This document shows, piece by piece, positions 1 through 9,666 of a DNA stretch of 64,000 nucleotides. Under the pieces are notes generated by a model. The model was not told where the DNA came from. It saw only the letters and a program-made list of their open reading frames with translations, and made no database searches. Position 1 is the stretch's first letter; each line of letters opens with the position of its first letter. Source of the DNA: Ruegeria arenilitoris (GTDB lineage: Bacteria > Pseudomonadota > Alphaproteobacteria > Rhodobacterales > Rhodobacteraceae); the NCBI RefSeq assembly GCF_013032445.1, contig NZ_WQCA01000003.1, forward strand, positions 62,001 through 126,000, read 5' to 3'. The translations under genes and the position numbers were made by a program.

Positions 1-662
1 TCATCCGTCCGGGTGCGCCTGCGATCTTTGGTGCCTTCGTGTCGTCGATCGACATGAACTCGGGCGCGCCAACCTTTGGCACCCCCGAGGCGTCTCTGGT
101 TACCTATGGCGCAGGTCAGCTGGCGCGGCGTCTGAACCTGCCGTTCCGTTCGGCCGGGTCGTTCTGCGGCTCGAAACTACCGGATGCGCAGGCGGCATAT
201 GAAACCGCGAATTCGCTGAACATGGGCCTGATGTCCGGTGTGAACTTCATGCTGCACTCATGCGGCTGGCTGGAAGGCGGTCTGGTTGCGGACTTTGAGA
301 AGTTCGTCATGGATGCTGATCAATTGGGCGTTCTGCACGGTCTGGCCAAAGGCATTACCTATGACGAGAATGCGCAGGCCATGGATGCAATCCGCGAAGT
401 TGGCCCCGGCGGCCACTATCTGGGTTGCGCGCATACTCAGGCCAACTTCAAAGAGGCGTTCTGGAAAAGCGAAGTGCTGGACTACAAGCCGTTCGAGACC
501 TGGGAAGACGAAGGTGGGCGCGATACGCGGACTCTGGCCGCTGCTCGGGTCGAGCATCTGCTGGCCAACTACCAGCAGCCGCAACTCGACCCGGAAATCA
601 ACGCCGCGCTGAGCGAATACGTGGCGGAAAAGAAAGCATCCATGCCGGATGCTTTCACCTGA
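1..662 (+). CDS. Trimethylamine methyltransferase (MttB) family protein, C-terminal part
   Basis: The reading frame is open from the window edge (first full codon at base 3) to the TGA at 660-662, so the N-terminus lies outside. About 219 residues are visible. The sequence resembles the C-terminal half of MttB-type corrinoid-dependent methyltransferases, with the glycine-rich MSGVNFMLHSCGWLEGG segment and the GPGGHYLGCAHT segment. No amber codon occurs in the visible part. This fits the non-pyrrolysine MttB homologues of roseobacters, which demethylate quaternary amines such as glycine betaine, but the pyrrolysine position may lie upstream and the substrate cannot be read. Family assignment is from recall. 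Its stop abuts the stop of the next, convergent gene. Confidence 0.8.
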   Translation, partial: IRPGAPAIFGAFVSSIDMNSGAPTFGTPEASLVTYGAGQLARRLNLPFRSAGSFCGSKLPDAQAAYETANSLNMGLMSGVNFMLHSCGWLEGGLVADFEKFVMDADQLGVLHGLAKGITYDENAQAMDAIREVGPGGHYLGCAHTQANFKEAFWKSEVLDYKPFETWEDEGGRDTRTLAAARVEHLLANYQQPQLDPEINAALSEYVAEKKASMPDAFT

Positions 663-962
663 TTACTGATATTGCGAGGCGCGGCTGGCCTGATACAGCT
701 GCGCTTCGCCCAACAACGCGATCAACAGATCCAGATGGCGCACCAAGGAATAGGCCGCGTCTTCCTCTAATCTCTGCGCGTTAACCTCTCGTTCCATTTC
801 CATCAGTCGAACCAGTGCTGCGCCGGTGCCTGGCAGCGAGCCGTATCCCAGAATACGTTGCAGATGACGGTCCCGATCATAGTCCTGCGCCCCAAATTTC
901 GCGGCCCGAGCCAACAGGCGGGGACGGCGGAGGGTGCTAATCATCGTCATCAAGTCTTGCAT
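663..962 (-). CDS. Small conserved Rhodobacterales protein (DUF6477-like)
   Basis: A 99-residue, Arg- and Leu-rich soluble protein without signal peptide, transmembrane segment or cysteines. The N-terminal RRPRLLARAA block and the central ILGYGSLPGTGAAL segment match what I recall of DUF6477, a family confined to Rhodobacterales with no known function. The start is the ATG at 960-962, with AAGGA about nine bases upstream; an internal ATG five codons in is an alternative. It faces the MttB homologue end to end with no spacer and is divergent from the DUF6456 gene, sharing a 241-base upstream region with it. Function is unknown. Confidence 0.65.
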   Translation of the reverse strand: MQDLMTMISTLRRPRLLARAAKFGAQDYDRDRHLQRILGYGSLPGTGAALVRLMEMEREVNAQRLEEDAAYSLVRHLDLLIALLGEAQLYQASRASQYQ

Positions 963-1103
963 CTCGGGGGGTCCTTATTCGAGTGGAAGTCGCTCCTTTT
1001 GTCACACAACCCAAACGGGTGTTGCCTTGATTGGGTTCGCGCCGAACTCTGACTTCATGAGTGTTTATGTTTTTGAATCAAATCTGGTTCTTGTCCCCGT
1101 GGG

Positions 1104-1119
1104 TTAACGAACGAGTAAC
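1104..1119. promoter_or_regulatory. Candidate CtrA-type site
   Basis: TTAA-N7-GTAAC lies here, one mismatch from the alphaproteobacterial CtrA consensus TTAA-N7-TTAAC, and a second TTAAC is found at 1144-1148. The site lies between the divergent DUF6477 and DUF6456 genes. Such short motifs occur by chance, so this is only a candidate. Confidence 0.25.
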
Positions 1120-1203
1120 GAAAGCAACTCTAGTTAGAATTGGTTAACAAACTCATCGGGGGCGATTGAGAACAGATTTTTGTTTCGACGAGGGCAAGGA
1201 ACT

Positions 1204-2313
1204 ATGGAAAATAACATGGCTTTCACCATTCCGGCTTGGGTACCTGAGGGGGCGCAGAGATATCTTGCCCACACAGAGACCGGCCAGTCGATCCGCGACA
1301 TCGCGCGATCCGCGGGGTGCCATGCTTCAACCATTCTCAGACAGATCAGACGGATCGAAATGCGCCGGGACGATCCTTTGGTGGACGCTGCGCTGCAATC
1401 GTTGGCCGAGACGCATTTTACTGATCCGGATGCGGGTGGGGGTGACACCTTCACGACCACTCAAGAGGAAACCGCAGCTGCCAGGGACGAGGAATTCAAC
1501 CGTGAAGCCCTGCGGATTCTACGCCGGTTGTGTGAAACGGGGTCGGTCCTTGCGGTGGCCGAGGAAATGGACAAGGCCGTTGTGGTCCGCGACACCGGCG
1601 ACACCGGGGCCACCAGAACGGCCGTAGTGGAATGCAGGATCGCGCAGGCGCTGGCCTTGAAGGACTGGATTTCCTGTGACAATCCGGGTCGAATTTCACG
1701 CTATCGGATTTCGTCGGCGGGTCGGGCCGCGCTGAGCTGTTTGATTGCCGAGGCCGAGAACAAGGCGCGCGAGCGTAGTGAATTTGGCATGGCCGAGGCG
1801 CAGGCGACATTTCAGGCGCAATTGGCACCGGGGCAGCGCACGTCTGCAAAAGCGGTTCGGCCAAGACGTATTCGCTACAGTGCGGCTGAAAGCCCTCTGA
1901 TTGCCTTGGCACGCCGACGGGACCAGGATGGCAAACCGTTTCTGGATGAATCGCTGGTGGCTGCGGGTGAACGTCTGCGTGAGGATTTTGAGTTGGCACA
2001 AATCGGCCCACAAGTCGCGCAGAACTGGGACCATTTCCTGACCGCCGGAGGGCGCGGCAGTTTCAAAAGCGAGGCGCATGGCGGGCGGGGCTCGTCCGAT
2101 GCGCGGGATCGCGTGGAGCGTGCGCTTTCGGATCTCGGGCCGGGACTGAGCGACGTGGCGCTACGCTGCTGCTGTTACCTCGAAGGGTTGGAGCTGGCAG
2201 AAAAACGAATGGGCTGGTCGGCGCGGTCGGGTAAGATCGTGCTGCGGATCGCGCTGCAGCGACTCAAGCGGCATTACGAATGCCAGTCAGAGCGTAATCG
2301 CATGATCGGGTGA
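1204..2313 (+). CDS. Helix-turn-helix protein with DUF6456-like C-terminal domain
   Basis: A predicted cytoplasmic protein of 369 residues. Residues about 18-50 (TGQSIRDIARSAGCHASTIL) look like a helix-turn-helix that reads DNA by a repeated-cycle design. The last 120 residues (from RRRDQDGKPFLDESLVAAGE) match my recollection of DUF6456, common in Rhodobacterales and of unknown role. The middle (about 100-200) carries a second winged-helix-like stretch ending RISSAGRAAL. The start is set at the ATG at 1204 because AAGGA lies just before it; a TTG eight codons upstream has no ribosome binding site. Calling it a transcription regulator is inference from the helix-turn-helix. Confidence 0.7.
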   Translation: MENNMAFTIPAWVPEGAQRYLAHTETGQSIRDIARSAGCHASTILRQIRRIEMRRDDPLVDAALQSLAETHFTDPDAGGGDTFTTTQEETAAARDEEFNREALRILRRLCETGSVLAVAEEMDKAVVVRDTGDTGATRTAVVECRIAQALALKDWISCDNPGRISRYRISSAGRAALSCLIAEAENKARERSEFGMAEAQATFQAQLAPGQRTSAKAVRPRRIRYSAAESPLIALARRRDQDGKPFLDESLVAAGERLREDFELAQIGPQVAQNWDHFLTAGGRGSFKSEAHGGRGSSDARDRVERALSDLGPGLSDVALRCCCYLEGLELAEKRMGWSARSGKIVLRIALQRLKRHYECQSERNRMIG

Positions 2314-2357
2314 TATGTTTTGGTTGCGTTCGTGCGATCAAGTGATAATCACAGGTT

Positions 2358-3281
2358 ATGAATTTCACCCTCAGACAGTTGCAGTATTTCAGCGCCGTCG
2401 CCGAACAACGAAATTTCGGCCGGGCGGCGCAGACCTGCCATGTTTCTCAACCCGCTTTGTCCGTACAGATCAAGGCGCTGGAAGAGAGCTTGGGCGGCCC
2501 GCTTTTCGAACGTCAGGCCCGCGACATCCTACTGACTCCGTTGGGGCGCGATGTGCTGGACCATGCGCGTCAGGTTTTGGGGGCCGCAGACAGGCTTGAC
2601 CAATTTGCCAGGGATCGCTCGGGTGGGCACAGATCGCTTGCGATTGGCATCATCCCGACGATTGCGCCGTATTTGCTGCCCGGCGTTCTGGCTGGGTTGC
2701 GCGCCTCGGACGTGTCGCTGCGAGTGCAAGTACGCGAGGCCAGGACCGAGCGGCTGCTGAATATGTTGCGTGCCGGGGAAATCGACGCTGGGGTCGTGGC
2801 TCTGCCGGTTGGGGGAAATGAGCTGTTCGAACTGCCCCTGTTTCAGGATCGGTTTCTTCTGGCCGGTAGCACGGCGCGCCTGCAGGGAATGGCAACAAAC
2901 CCCGAGGCCCTTCGGCCATTGGACCTACAAACCGCGCAGTTGATGTTGCTGGATGATGGCCACTGCCTGACCGATCAGGCGCTTGAGGTCTGTGGGCAGG
3001 ATCGCAGCAGCGGGCTGATCAACATGGGCGCGTCTTCGCTGGCAACCCTGTCGCGACTGGTGGCCGAAGGCTTTGGCCTGACCCTGATGCCCGAGCTTGC
3101 GGCGCGCTCGGAATCCGAAGCTGTGCCCGGGTTAAAATTAATGCGTTTCGGCAAGCCTCAACCCGCACGGACGGTTGGTCTGGTGCGGCGTGTGTCATCC
3201 GGTCGAGAGGGTTGGTTCGACGGTCTGGCTGAGGTCATTCAGCGGGTCGGCGAAGATATCGTGAACGCGACACGCGCCTGA
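2358..3281 (+). CDS. oxyR: Hydrogen-peroxide-sensing LysR regulator OxyR
   Basis: A 307-residue LysR-family regulator: winged helix-turn-helix at residues 1-60 (FGRAAQTCHVSQPALSVQIK) followed by a periplasmic-binding-protein-like effector domain. The diagnostic OxyR motif DDGHCLTDQALEVC is present, placing Cys203 and Cys212 nine residues apart, exactly as the redox pair Cys199/Cys208 of E. coli OxyR. Peroxide oxidises this pair to a disulfide and switches the protein to an activator. It runs toward a peroxiredoxin gene, a plausible target, with a shared bidirectional terminator between them. The assignment is strong; the regulon is inferred. Confidence 0.93.
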   Translation: MNFTLRQLQYFSAVAEQRNFGRAAQTCHVSQPALSVQIKALEESLGGPLFERQARDILLTPLGRDVLDHARQVLGAADRLDQFARDRSGGHRSLAIGIIPTIAPYLLPGVLAGLRASDVSLRVQVREARTERLLNMLRAGEIDAGVVALPVGGNELFELPLFQDRFLLAGSTARLQGMATNPEALRPLDLQTAQLMLLDDGHCLTDQALEVCGQDRSSGLINMGASSLATLSRLVAEGFGLTLMPELAARSESEAVPGLKLMRFGKPQPARTVGLVRRVSSGREGWFDGLAEVIQRVGEDIVNATRA

Positions 3282-3292
3282 AAAAGAAAAGA

Positions 3293-3313
3293 CCCGCCGA
3301 TGGCGGGCCTTTT
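3293..3313. terminator. Bidirectional intrinsic terminator, oxyR / peroxiredoxin
   Basis: CCCGCC (3293-3298), loop GAT and GGCGGG (3302-3307) form a stem followed by CCTTTTGTTTT on the plus strand. The minus strand has TCTTTTC after the stem, so it can stop both convergent genes. Confidence 0.85.
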
Positions 3314-3333
3314 GTTTTGGATCGTAGAAAAGC

Positions 3334-3882
3334 TTAGGCCAGAGCCGGTTCCTTGACTTCGTCCAGGTGCTTTTTCAGATTTTCCGGCGAGGACACGCCA
3401 TAGGGGTCTTCAGGGCAGTTGTCCATCAGGCCGGGCTCTTCGAACCATGCCTCGACGACGCCGTTGTTGACAATGGCGGCATAGCGCCACGAGCGCATGC
3501 CAAAGCCCAGGTTGTCCTTGTCGACCAGCATGCCCATCTTGCGGGTGAACTCGCCCGAACCATCCGGGATCACCTTGACGTTTTCCAGGCCCTGATCCCG
3601 CGCCCATTTGTTCATGACAAAGCTGTCATTCACCGACATGCAGTAAATCTCGTCGATGCCTTTTTCCTTGAATTCGGCATGACCGTTTTCAAAACCGGGC
3701 AGCTGGTAGGTCGAACAGGTGGGGGTGAACGCACCGGGCAGCGAGAACAGGATCACCCGTTTGCCGGCAAAGTAATCTGCAGTGGTCTTGTCTTCCCAAC
3801 GGAACGGGTTGGGACCTTCGATGGCCTCGTCACGGACGCGGGTGTGAAAGGTTACGTCAGGCAGTTTGGTACCGGATTTCAT
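3334..3882 (-). CDS. Prx5-type peroxiredoxin
   Basis: A 182-residue thioredoxin-fold peroxidase that reduces peroxides through a cysteine thiol. The peroxidatic site PGAFTPTCS puts the active cysteine at residue 56, and the downstream MSVNDSFVMNKWA segment is typical of the Prx5 / alkyl hydroperoxide reductase-like group. Two further cysteines are present (YCMSVND and DNCPED). No glutaredoxin domain is fused. The start is the ATG at 3880-3882, because AGGA lies eight bases upstream; an ATG seven codons earlier has no such site. It is convergent with oxyR, suggesting peroxide-induced expression, which is inference from context. Confidence 0.9.
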   Translation of the reverse strand: MKSGTKLPDVTFHTRVRDEAIEGPNPFRWEDKTTADYFAGKRVILFSLPGAFTPTCSTYQLPGFENGHAEFKEKGIDEIYCMSVNDSFVMNKWARDQGLENVKVIPDGSGEFTRKMGMLVDKDNLGFGMRSWRYAAIVNNGVVEAWFEEPGLMDNCPEDPYGVSSPENLKKHLDEVKEPALA

Positions 3883-4133
3883 GCTCAAGTTCCTGTGATT
3901 CATGTGTGAACTACTGCAGATTTAAAACAGTTCTAAATTGGCTTCAACGCTATTGTTGCCGCAAACGCGAATTCTGGCGGATACCGCAAAGCGGACTGTT
4001 TTCAATAGTATTTTGCCGGGGTTTGTCCGGTGTTTTTCTGCAAATGCATAGTGCGCTGTTATGGCAGCTATGCACGGGTGGCGTAGCTAAGCGCTGCAGT
4101 TTATATTATGTCAAAGCAAATTGACCCAAAGTC

Positions 4134-4140
4134 AGGAAAG
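4134..4140 (+). promoter_or_regulatory. Ribosome binding site deciding the lipA start
   Basis: AGGAAAG stands six bases before the GTG at 4147. The upstream in-frame ATG at 4108 has only an AT-rich stretch before it, so the GTG is the better start for lipA. Confidence 0.65.
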
Positions 4141-4146
4141 CCGACC

Positions 4147-5097
4147 GTGCGTGATCTGAAGATCCCCGAACAACGTCATCCCGAAAAGGCGCATCGCCAG
4201 GACAATGCGCAGCCGAAAAAGCCGAAATGGATTCGCGTGAAGGCTCCGGGTGGAAAAGGGTATGCCGAAACCCACAAGATCATGCGCGAGAACAACCTCG
4301 TGACCGTCTGCGAAGAAGCCGGTTGCCCGAATGTCGGCGAGTGTTGGAGCCAGGGCCACGCCACCATGATGATCATGGGCGAGATTTGTACTCGTGGCTG
4401 CACCTTCTGCAACATCGCCACTGGTCGCCCGGATGATCTGGATGCGTTCGAACCCGGACGCGTGGCACATGCGGTGCAGAAGCTGGGCCTTAACCACGTG
4501 GTCATTACGTCTGTGGACCGGGATGACCTGACTGATGGCGGGGCGGAGCATTTCGCGCAGACCATTCGCGCGGTTCGGCATCGTTCGCCTAAAACGACTA
4601 TTGAAATTCTGACGCCGGATTTTCTGAAGTGCGATCCATCGGTTCTCGAAGTTGTGGTCGAGGCCAAGCCTGACGTGTTCAACCACAATCTCGAAACTGT
4701 ACCTGGCCTGTACCCCGAGGTGCGCCCCGGCGCGCGCTATTTCCACTCGCTGCGCGTGTTGCAGCGGGTCAAGGAACAGGACCCGTCGATCTTTACCAAA
4801 TCCGGTATCATGGTTGGGCTTGGCGAAGATGAACAGCAGGTTCGTCAGGTCATGGATGACATGCGCGCTGCTGACATCGATTTCCTGACCATCGGCCAAT
4901 ACCTGCAGCCCACGCCTAAACACCACGGCGTTGACCGATTTGTCACGCCGGAGGAATTCGCATCCTATGAGAAAGCGGCCTATGGCAAGGGCTTTCTGAT
5001 GGTATCTGCGACTCCGCTAACCCGGTCGTCCTACCACGCAGGCGACGACTTTGCCCGCCTGCGCGATGCACGCCAAAAGAAGTTGGAGCAAGGGTGA
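4147..5097 (+). CDS. lipA: Lipoyl synthase LipA (radical SAM)
   Basis: Inserts two sulfurs into octanoylated lipoyl domains of 2-oxoacid dehydrogenases. The protein (316 residues from GTG 4147) has both cluster motifs: the auxiliary [4Fe-4S] cysteines in [12 protein letters not shown] and the radical SAM triad CTRGCTFC. The conserved [11 protein letters not shown] end supplies the third ligand serine. The GTG start is preferred over ATG 4108 because of AGGAAAG six bases upstream, and it gives an N-terminus [12 protein letters not shown] like those I recall from relatives. The stop overlaps the GTG of the next gene (GTGA), indicating translational coupling with the M20 amidohydrolase. Confidence 0.96.
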   Translation: MRDLKIPEQRHPEKAHRQDNAQPKKPKWIRVKAPGGKGYAETHKIMRENNLVTVCEEAGCPNVGECWSQGHATMMIMGEICTRGCTFCNIATGRPDDLDAFEPGRVAHAVQKLGLNHVVITSVDRDDLTDGGAEHFAQTIRAVRHRSPKTTIEILTPDFLKCDPSVLEVVVEAKPDVFNHNLETVPGLYPEVRPGARYFHSLRVLQRVKEQDPSIFTKSGIMVGLGEDEQQVRQVMDDMRAADIDFLTIGQYLQPTPKHHGVDRFVTPEEFASYEKAAYGKGFLMVSATPLTRSSYHAGDDFARLRDARQKKLEQG

Positions 5098-6251
5098 CAC
5101 CTGACAAACTTGCGCGGCTTATGCGCCTGCGTCACGAACTGCACCAGGCCCCGGAACTTTCTGGACAAGAAGAGCAAACGGCAGCTCGGATCGCGGGCGA
5201 GTTGCGCGACCGTGGTGCAGATCAGGTGTTGACCGGTATCGGCGGCCACGGAGTTGCAGGTGTGTTCGACAGCGGGCAGGCTGGTCCGACGGTTGCCATT
5301 CGATGTGAGCTTGATGGGTTGCCCATTCGGGAACTATCCAATGCGGCCTATGCATCCCGTATGTCGGGCAAAGGTCATCTGTGCGGTCACGACGGGCATA
5401 TGGTGATGGTTCTGGGTGTGGCCGACCATCTGAACCAAAATCGCCCACAGCACGGCCGAGTGGTTTTGATTTTTCAACCCGCCGAGGAAACCGGGCAGGG
5501 CGCCATCGCCTATCGGGCGGATCCTAAGTTTCCCGAAATCGCGCCGGATTATGTGTTTTCACTTCATAATCTGCCCGGGCTGGCCTTGGGGGACGTACAG
5601 CTATGTGAAGGCCCGGCGAACTGCGCATCGCGCGGAATGAAGGTTGTTTTGGCGGGCAAAACCTCGCACGCGGCGGCGCCCCAAGATGGGGTCTCACCAG
5701 CAGGGGCATTGTCGACACTGATGCCGCAAATGGCCCAGTTGGGCAGGGGTGGCTCTCTGGATGCCGATTTCGCGCTGACGACCGTGACGCATGTCAATCT
5801 GGGCGAGCCAATCTTTGGCGTTGCGCCGGGCCAAGCCGAGCTGTGGGTAACCCTGCGCACTGTCGCGGACGCGCGTATGCAAAGCCTGATCGATGAGGCA
5901 GAAGCGCTGGTTTCGCAGGCGGCAGCAGATCAAGGGTTGGGTTATGAGATCACCTATGAAGATGTTTTCGAAGCCTGTGTGAACGCGCCTGACGCCGTCG
6001 ACATCCTAAGCGCGTCTTGCACGAATTCAGGTGTGTCCTGTGAAGTGACGCCAAACCCGCAGAAGTTCTCGGAAGATTTCGGGCAGTTTGGCAAAGGTGC
6101 CAAAGCGGCGATGTTCTGGCTGGGGTCGGGTGAAGACCATCCACAACTGCACAATCCGGATTACGATTTCCCGGATGCGCTGATCCCGGTCGGAACCGGA
6201 GTTTTCGTAAACGCCATTCAACAGGTGCTGGACCCGATCAATCCTCGGTAA
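5094..6251 (+). CDS. M20-family amidohydrolase / amidase
   Basis: A 385-residue cytoplasmic metal-dependent amidohydrolase of the M20D (hippurate / N-acyl-amino-acid hydrolase-like) group. The N-terminal [16 protein letters not shown] opening and the metal ligands in LCGHDGHM (about residue 100), [10 protein letters not shown] and the C-terminal SEDFGQF are all visible. It probably cleaves an N-acylated amino acid or similar amide, but the substrate cannot be predicted. It starts with GTG overlapping the lipA stop by four bases, so it is probably co-translated with lipA, though no functional link is obvious. Its 3' end overlaps the convergent hpt gene by 14 bases. Confidence 0.88.
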   Translation: MTPDKLARLMRLRHELHQAPELSGQEEQTAARIAGELRDRGADQVLTGIGGHGVAGVFDSGQAGPTVAIRCELDGLPIRELSNAAYASRMSGKGHLCGHDGHMVMVLGVADHLNQNRPQHGRVVLIFQPAEETGQGAIAYRADPKFPEIAPDYVFSLHNLPGLALGDVQLCEGPANCASRGMKVVLAGKTSHAAAPQDGVSPAGALSTLMPQMAQLGRGGSLDADFALTTVTHVNLGEPIFGVAPGQAELWVTLRTVADARMQSLIDEAEALVSQAAADQGLGYEITYEDVFEACVNAPDAVDILSASCTNSGVSCEVTPNPQKFSEDFGQFGKGAKAAMFWLGSGEDHPQLHNPDYDFPDALIPVGTGVFVNAIQQVLDPINPR

Positions 6252-6780
6252 AGCGCACTTTACCGATGAACGGCAAGTTGCGATTGCGCTGTGCGTAGTC
6301 GATTCCATAACCCACGACAAATTCATCGGGAATCTCGAATCCGATCCAGTCGGACCGGAAATCAACCTCGCGCCGGCTAGGTTTGTCCAACAAGGCGATG
6401 GATTTCAGACGCTTCGGCATACGGCTTTGCAGCAAATGGGTGACGTGGTTCAGCGTGTGGCCCGTATCGACGATATCTTCGACAACCAGCACATCACGCC
6501 CTTCAATTGCGCCGCGTAAGTCTTTGAGAATGCGCACCTCTCGACTGCTTTCCATTGAATCACCGTACGAAGATGCCTCCAGGAAATCCACCTCGATTGG
6601 CAGGTCCAGCTCGCGCACAAGGTCGGCGATAAAGACGAAACTGCCGCGCAGCAGGCCGACCACGACTAGCTTGTCGGTGTCTTTGTATTCGGTGCTAATT
6701 TCGCGGCATAGCTCCTCGATCCGGGCGGCGATGGCCTTAGCCGAGATCATCTCATCTATCACATATGCACGGTCGCTCAT
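6238..6780 (-). CDS. hpt: Hypoxanthine phosphoribosyltransferase
   Basis: Purine salvage enzyme joining hypoxanthine (and often guanine) to PRPP. The 180-residue protein carries the PRPP-binding loop [14 protein letters not shown] and the [21 protein letters not shown] pattern near the N-terminus, and ends with the usual NRNLPFIG segment. The start is the ATG at 6778-6780, with AGGGGG six bases upstream; an upstream in-frame ATG at 6834 would add a non-conserved extension. It is convergent with and overlaps the end of the M20 gene, and it is divergent from the START-domain gene. Confidence 0.94.
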   Translation of the reverse strand: MSDRAYVIDEMISAKAIAARIEELCREISTEYKDTDKLVVVGLLRGSFVFIADLVRELDLPIEVDFLEASSYGDSMESSREVRILKDLRGAIEGRDVLVVEDIVDTGHTLNHVTHLLQSRMPKRLKSIALLDKPSRREVDFRSDWIGFEIPDEFVVGYGIDYAQRNRNLPFIGKVRFTED

Positions 6781-6852
6781 CGCTGCCCCCTTGATCTTTG
6801 GCGCGCAACATACGAAATCACGCGCCATTGTCACCTGTTAATACCGGACGCC

Positions 6853-7299
6853 ATGCCTACTCATTCGGAAACCCGCCACCTGCCGTATACGGCGCAGCAG
6901 ATGTACGACCTGATCGCGGATGTGGCGAAGTACCCCGAGTTTCTTCCCTGGTGTGCCGCCGCCCGTATCCGTCGGACCTATGCCGCTGGTGAGGCGCAGG
7001 TGATGGAGGCGGATCTGGTCATTTCGTTCAAGGTGTTCCGCGAACGGTTCGGCAGCCGGGTGACGCTGTTCCCCGATCAGATGAAGATCGACACCGAATA
7101 TCTAGACGGTCCGTTCAAATACATGAAGTCCGACTGGCAGTTCGCGGACGCGCCCGAGGACGGGTGTAATGTGTCTTTCCACGTGGACTTCGAATTCAAG
7201 AACGCCATCCTGCAGGGCATCATCGGCGTCGTTTTCAACGAGGCCATGCACCGGATCGTTCAGGCGTTCGAGGCTCGTGCCGCGGATTTGTACGACTAG
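6853..7299 (+). CDS. COQ10/RatA-like START-domain protein
   Basis: A 148-residue protein of the polyketide-cyclase/START superfamily, type COQ10/RatA. The opening HLPYTAQQMYDLIADVAKYPEFLPWC is the hallmark, and SFHVDFEFKNAILQGIIGVVF near the C-terminus forms the closing strand and helix. Relatives bind ubiquinone or its intermediates and support respiration in mitochondria and alphaproteobacteria; the RatA toxin label of E. coli homologues is probably not relevant here. No toxin or antitoxin partner is adjacent. It stands alone between hpt (divergent) and the MmgE/PrpD gene. Confidence 0.88.
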   Translation: MPTHSETRHLPYTAQQMYDLIADVAKYPEFLPWCAAARIRRTYAAGEAQVMEADLVISFKVFRERFGSRVTLFPDQMKIDTEYLDGPFKYMKSDWQFADAPEDGCNVSFHVDFEFKNAILQGIIGVVFNEAMHRIVQAFEARAADLYD

Positions 7300-7336
7300 G
7301 TCTTTACCCGCAAATGGCGCACGCTAGACTGCGCCC

Positions 7337-8632
7337 ATGAGCGATTTTTCTACTTCACTGGCCGCATTCGCAGCAGGCTCGGTCGAGACAACCTTGCAGA
7401 CGCGGGTCGTTACCTCACTTTCCGTGTTGGACTGGATTGCCGTGGGACGCGCCGGAGTTGATGAGCCGGTTTCAAAAGCCGTACGTGATCTTGTGTTGGG
7501 CGAAGAGGGTGCGACGCAATCGCATCTATTTGGTGGCGGAGCGGCTCCGATGCGTGGGGCGGCCCTAGTCAACGGCACCGTGTCGCATGCGCTGGACTAC
7601 GATGACACCCATTTTGCACATATCGGCCATCCTTCCGTTGCTGTATTGCCCGCGGCCTTGGCTCTGAGCGAATGGGATGATCGAATTCTCGTCGATTTCC
7701 TCGAGGCCGCGTTGGTGGGGATGGAGGTCTCGATCCGCATGGGTCTGTGGCTGGGCCGAGATCATTATCAGGCGGGGTTTCACCAGACCGCCACGGCCGG
7801 TGCATTTGGGGCCGCCGTGGCGGCGGGTCGCGTTCTTGGTTTTGACGTCACACAAATGCGGAAAGTGTTGGGGCTAACGGCGACCCGGGCCGCTGGCCTC
7901 AAGGCACAGTTCGGCACTATGGGTAAACCGTATAACGCGGGTCTTGCAGCCTCGACCGGGGTTGAAACCGCTTTGTTGATCGCAAAGGGTTTCGAGCCCA
8001 ACATGGACGCGTTGGAGGGGCCGTACGGCTTTGGCACGACGCATAAAGGCGAGGGGGACGCGCCAGCCGCTTTGGCTGGGCTGGGTGAGGAGTGGTTGTT
8101 CGAAAGCATCAGCCACAAGTTCCACGCCTGCTGCCACGGCCTGCACGCCGCGCTTGAGGCCGCTCGTGATCTGGACATCGCCGAACCCGAGGTGGCCGAG
8201 ATCAAGATCAAGACCCATCCGCGTTGGATGAGCGTGTGCAACCAGATGTCTCCGACCACCGGTTTGGGGGCCAAGTTCTCGTACAGAACGGTGATTGCGA
8301 TGCAAGCTCTTGGCTATGACACGGCGCTGCCCGGCAGCTACACCGACAAGGTCTGCGCAGATCCGCGCCTGAAATCCCTGCGGGACCGGGTGTCTGTAGA
8401 GGCGGATGAAACGCTTTCAGAAACGCAAGCGCATCTTACCCTATTGCGCCGTGACGGCGCTCGGCTTGAGGTAACTCACGATCTTTTGACACCTATGAGT
8501 CTATCGGACCGTGAAGATCGGGTGCGCGGCAAGGCCGCCAAGCTGATCGGAGAAGAAGAGGCGGACGCGATCTGGTCGATGCTGCGCACCGGTGGTCGCG
8601 CCCGCGATCTGGCAAAAAGACTGGCGGTTTAA
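7337..8632 (+). CDS. MmgE/PrpD family protein
   Basis: A 431-residue member of the MmgE/PrpD family, whose characterised members are 2-methylcitrate, aconitate or itaconate-related hydro-lyases. Visible hallmarks are [15 protein letters not shown] (about residue 80), the [17 protein letters not shown] stretch and [18 protein letters not shown]. No other methylcitrate-cycle gene (prpB, prpC) is nearby, so the specific reaction is unknown. It ends in a four-base overlap with the convergent pyrC gene (shared TTAA). Start ATG at 7337 follows a short spacer from the START gene with no strong ribosome binding site. Confidence 0.85.
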   Translation: MSDFSTSLAAFAAGSVETTLQTRVVTSLSVLDWIAVGRAGVDEPVSKAVRDLVLGEEGATQSHLFGGGAAPMRGAALVNGTVSHALDYDDTHFAHIGHPSVAVLPAALALSEWDDRILVDFLEAALVGMEVSIRMGLWLGRDHYQAGFHQTATAGAFGAAVAAGRVLGFDVTQMRKVLGLTATRAAGLKAQFGTMGKPYNAGLAASTGVETALLIAKGFEPNMDALEGPYGFGTTHKGEGDAPAALAGLGEEWLFESISHKFHACCHGLHAALEAARDLDIAEPEVAEIKIKTHPRWMSVCNQMSPTTGLGAKFSYRTVIAMQALGYDTALPGSYTDKVCADPRLKSLRDRVSVEADETLSETQAHLTLLRRDGARLEVTHDLLTPMSLSDREDRVRGKAAKLIGEEEADAIWSMLRTGGRARDLAKRLAV

Positions 8633-9666
8633 ACCACGCGCCAGTGCAGCGGGAAGCCCGGCTCGAAGACAGTCACCGGACCATCTTCGGACTCGATCTT
8701 GTCGGGGTATTCAACCGGCGCGCCCTTGGTCAGGGTGATGGTGTCGTCGTTCACCGGCAGGCCGTAGAACGCTGGCCCGTTCAGCGAAACAAACCCTTCC
8801 AGCTTGTCCAATGCGCCTTCGCGGTCGAACATTTCGGCCACCAGCGACATGGTGTTTGTGGCCGTAAAGCAACCGGCGCAGCCACAGGCCATTTCCTTGT
8901 TTGCATCAGTATGCGGCGCGCTGTCCGTGCCGAGGAAATACCGCTTATCTCCCGAGGTCGCAGCGGCCAGCAACGCCAGCCGGTGTTCCTCCCGCTTGGC
9001 GACGGGCAGGCAGTAGTAATGCGGCTTTATGCCGCCCACCAGAATGTGGTTGCGGTTGATGATCAGATGGTGCGCGGTGATGGTCGCGCCCAGATCGGTC
9101 TCGTTGGCCTTTACGTAGTCTACGCCGTTGGCGGTAGTGATATGCTCCATCACCACACGCAGGCCCGGAGTGGCCTTGCGGATCGGGTCCAGAACGCGGT
9201 CGATAAACACGGCCTCGCGGTCAAAGATGTCGATCTCGGCATCGGTGACTTCGCCGTGGACACACATGGGCAGACCGATCTCGGCCATCTTTTCCAGGAC
9301 CGGGCGCACCTTGTCGAAATCCCGTACTCCCGAGGCCGAGTTGGTCGTGGCACCCGCCGGGTACAGCTTGACCGCCTTGACCAATCCGCTGGCGTGGGCG
9401 GCGGCTACATCATCCGCATCCGTATCCTCTGTCAGGTAGAGGGTCATCAGCGGTTCGAACGTCATGCCCTCGGGCAGCGCGGCCATGATGCGGTCGCGAT
9501 AAGTGGCGGCCTGATCACCGCGCACCACTGGCGGCACGAGGTTGGGCATGATGATCGCACGGCCAAAATGGCGCGCGGTTTCGGGCAGGACGGCCTGCAA
9601 CATCGCGCCATCGCGCAGGTGCAGGTGCCAGTCGTCGGGGCGGCGGATCGTGATGCTATCGGTCAT
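8629..9666 (-). CDS. pyrC: Dihydroorotase (class II, PyrC)
   Basis: Cyclises carbamoyl-aspartate to dihydroorotate in pyrimidine synthesis. The 345-residue protein shows the metal-binding [10 protein letters not shown] near the N-terminus, the carboxylated lysine in [21 protein letters not shown], and the catalytic aspartate in FLGTDSAPH. These are features of the short E. coli-like class rather than the PyrC of the ATCase complex. The start is the ATG at 9664-9666, supported by GGAGG five bases upstream; the longer open frame upstream is not conserved-looking. It is divergent from the MoxR gene by 136 bases. Confidence 0.95.
   Translation of the reverse strand: MTDSITIRRPDDWHLHLRDGAMLQAVLPETARHFGRAIIMPNLVPPVVRGDQAATYRDRIMAALPEGMTFEPLMTLYLTEDTDADDVAAAHASGLVKAVKLYPAGATTNSASGVRDFDKVRPVLEKMAEIGLPMCVHGEVTDAEIDIFDREAVFIDRVLDPIRKATPGLRVVMEHITTANGVDYVKANETDLGATITAHHLIINRNHILVGGIKPHYYCLPVAKREEHRLALLAAATSGDKRYFLGTDSAPHTDANKEMACGCAGCFTATNTMSLVAEMFDREGALDKLEGFVSLNGPAFYGLPVNDDTITLTKGAPVEYPDKIESEDGPVTVFEPGFPLHWRVV

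Noticed and set aside
3883..3990. An OxyR binding site before the peroxiredoxin gene
   Set aside because: Only loose ATAG-like elements are seen; spacing does not match the known four-part consensus.
6853..7299. A RatA toxin of a toxin-antitoxin pair
   Set aside because: No partner gene is adjacent, and the protein fits the COQ10-type START family of alphaproteobacteria.
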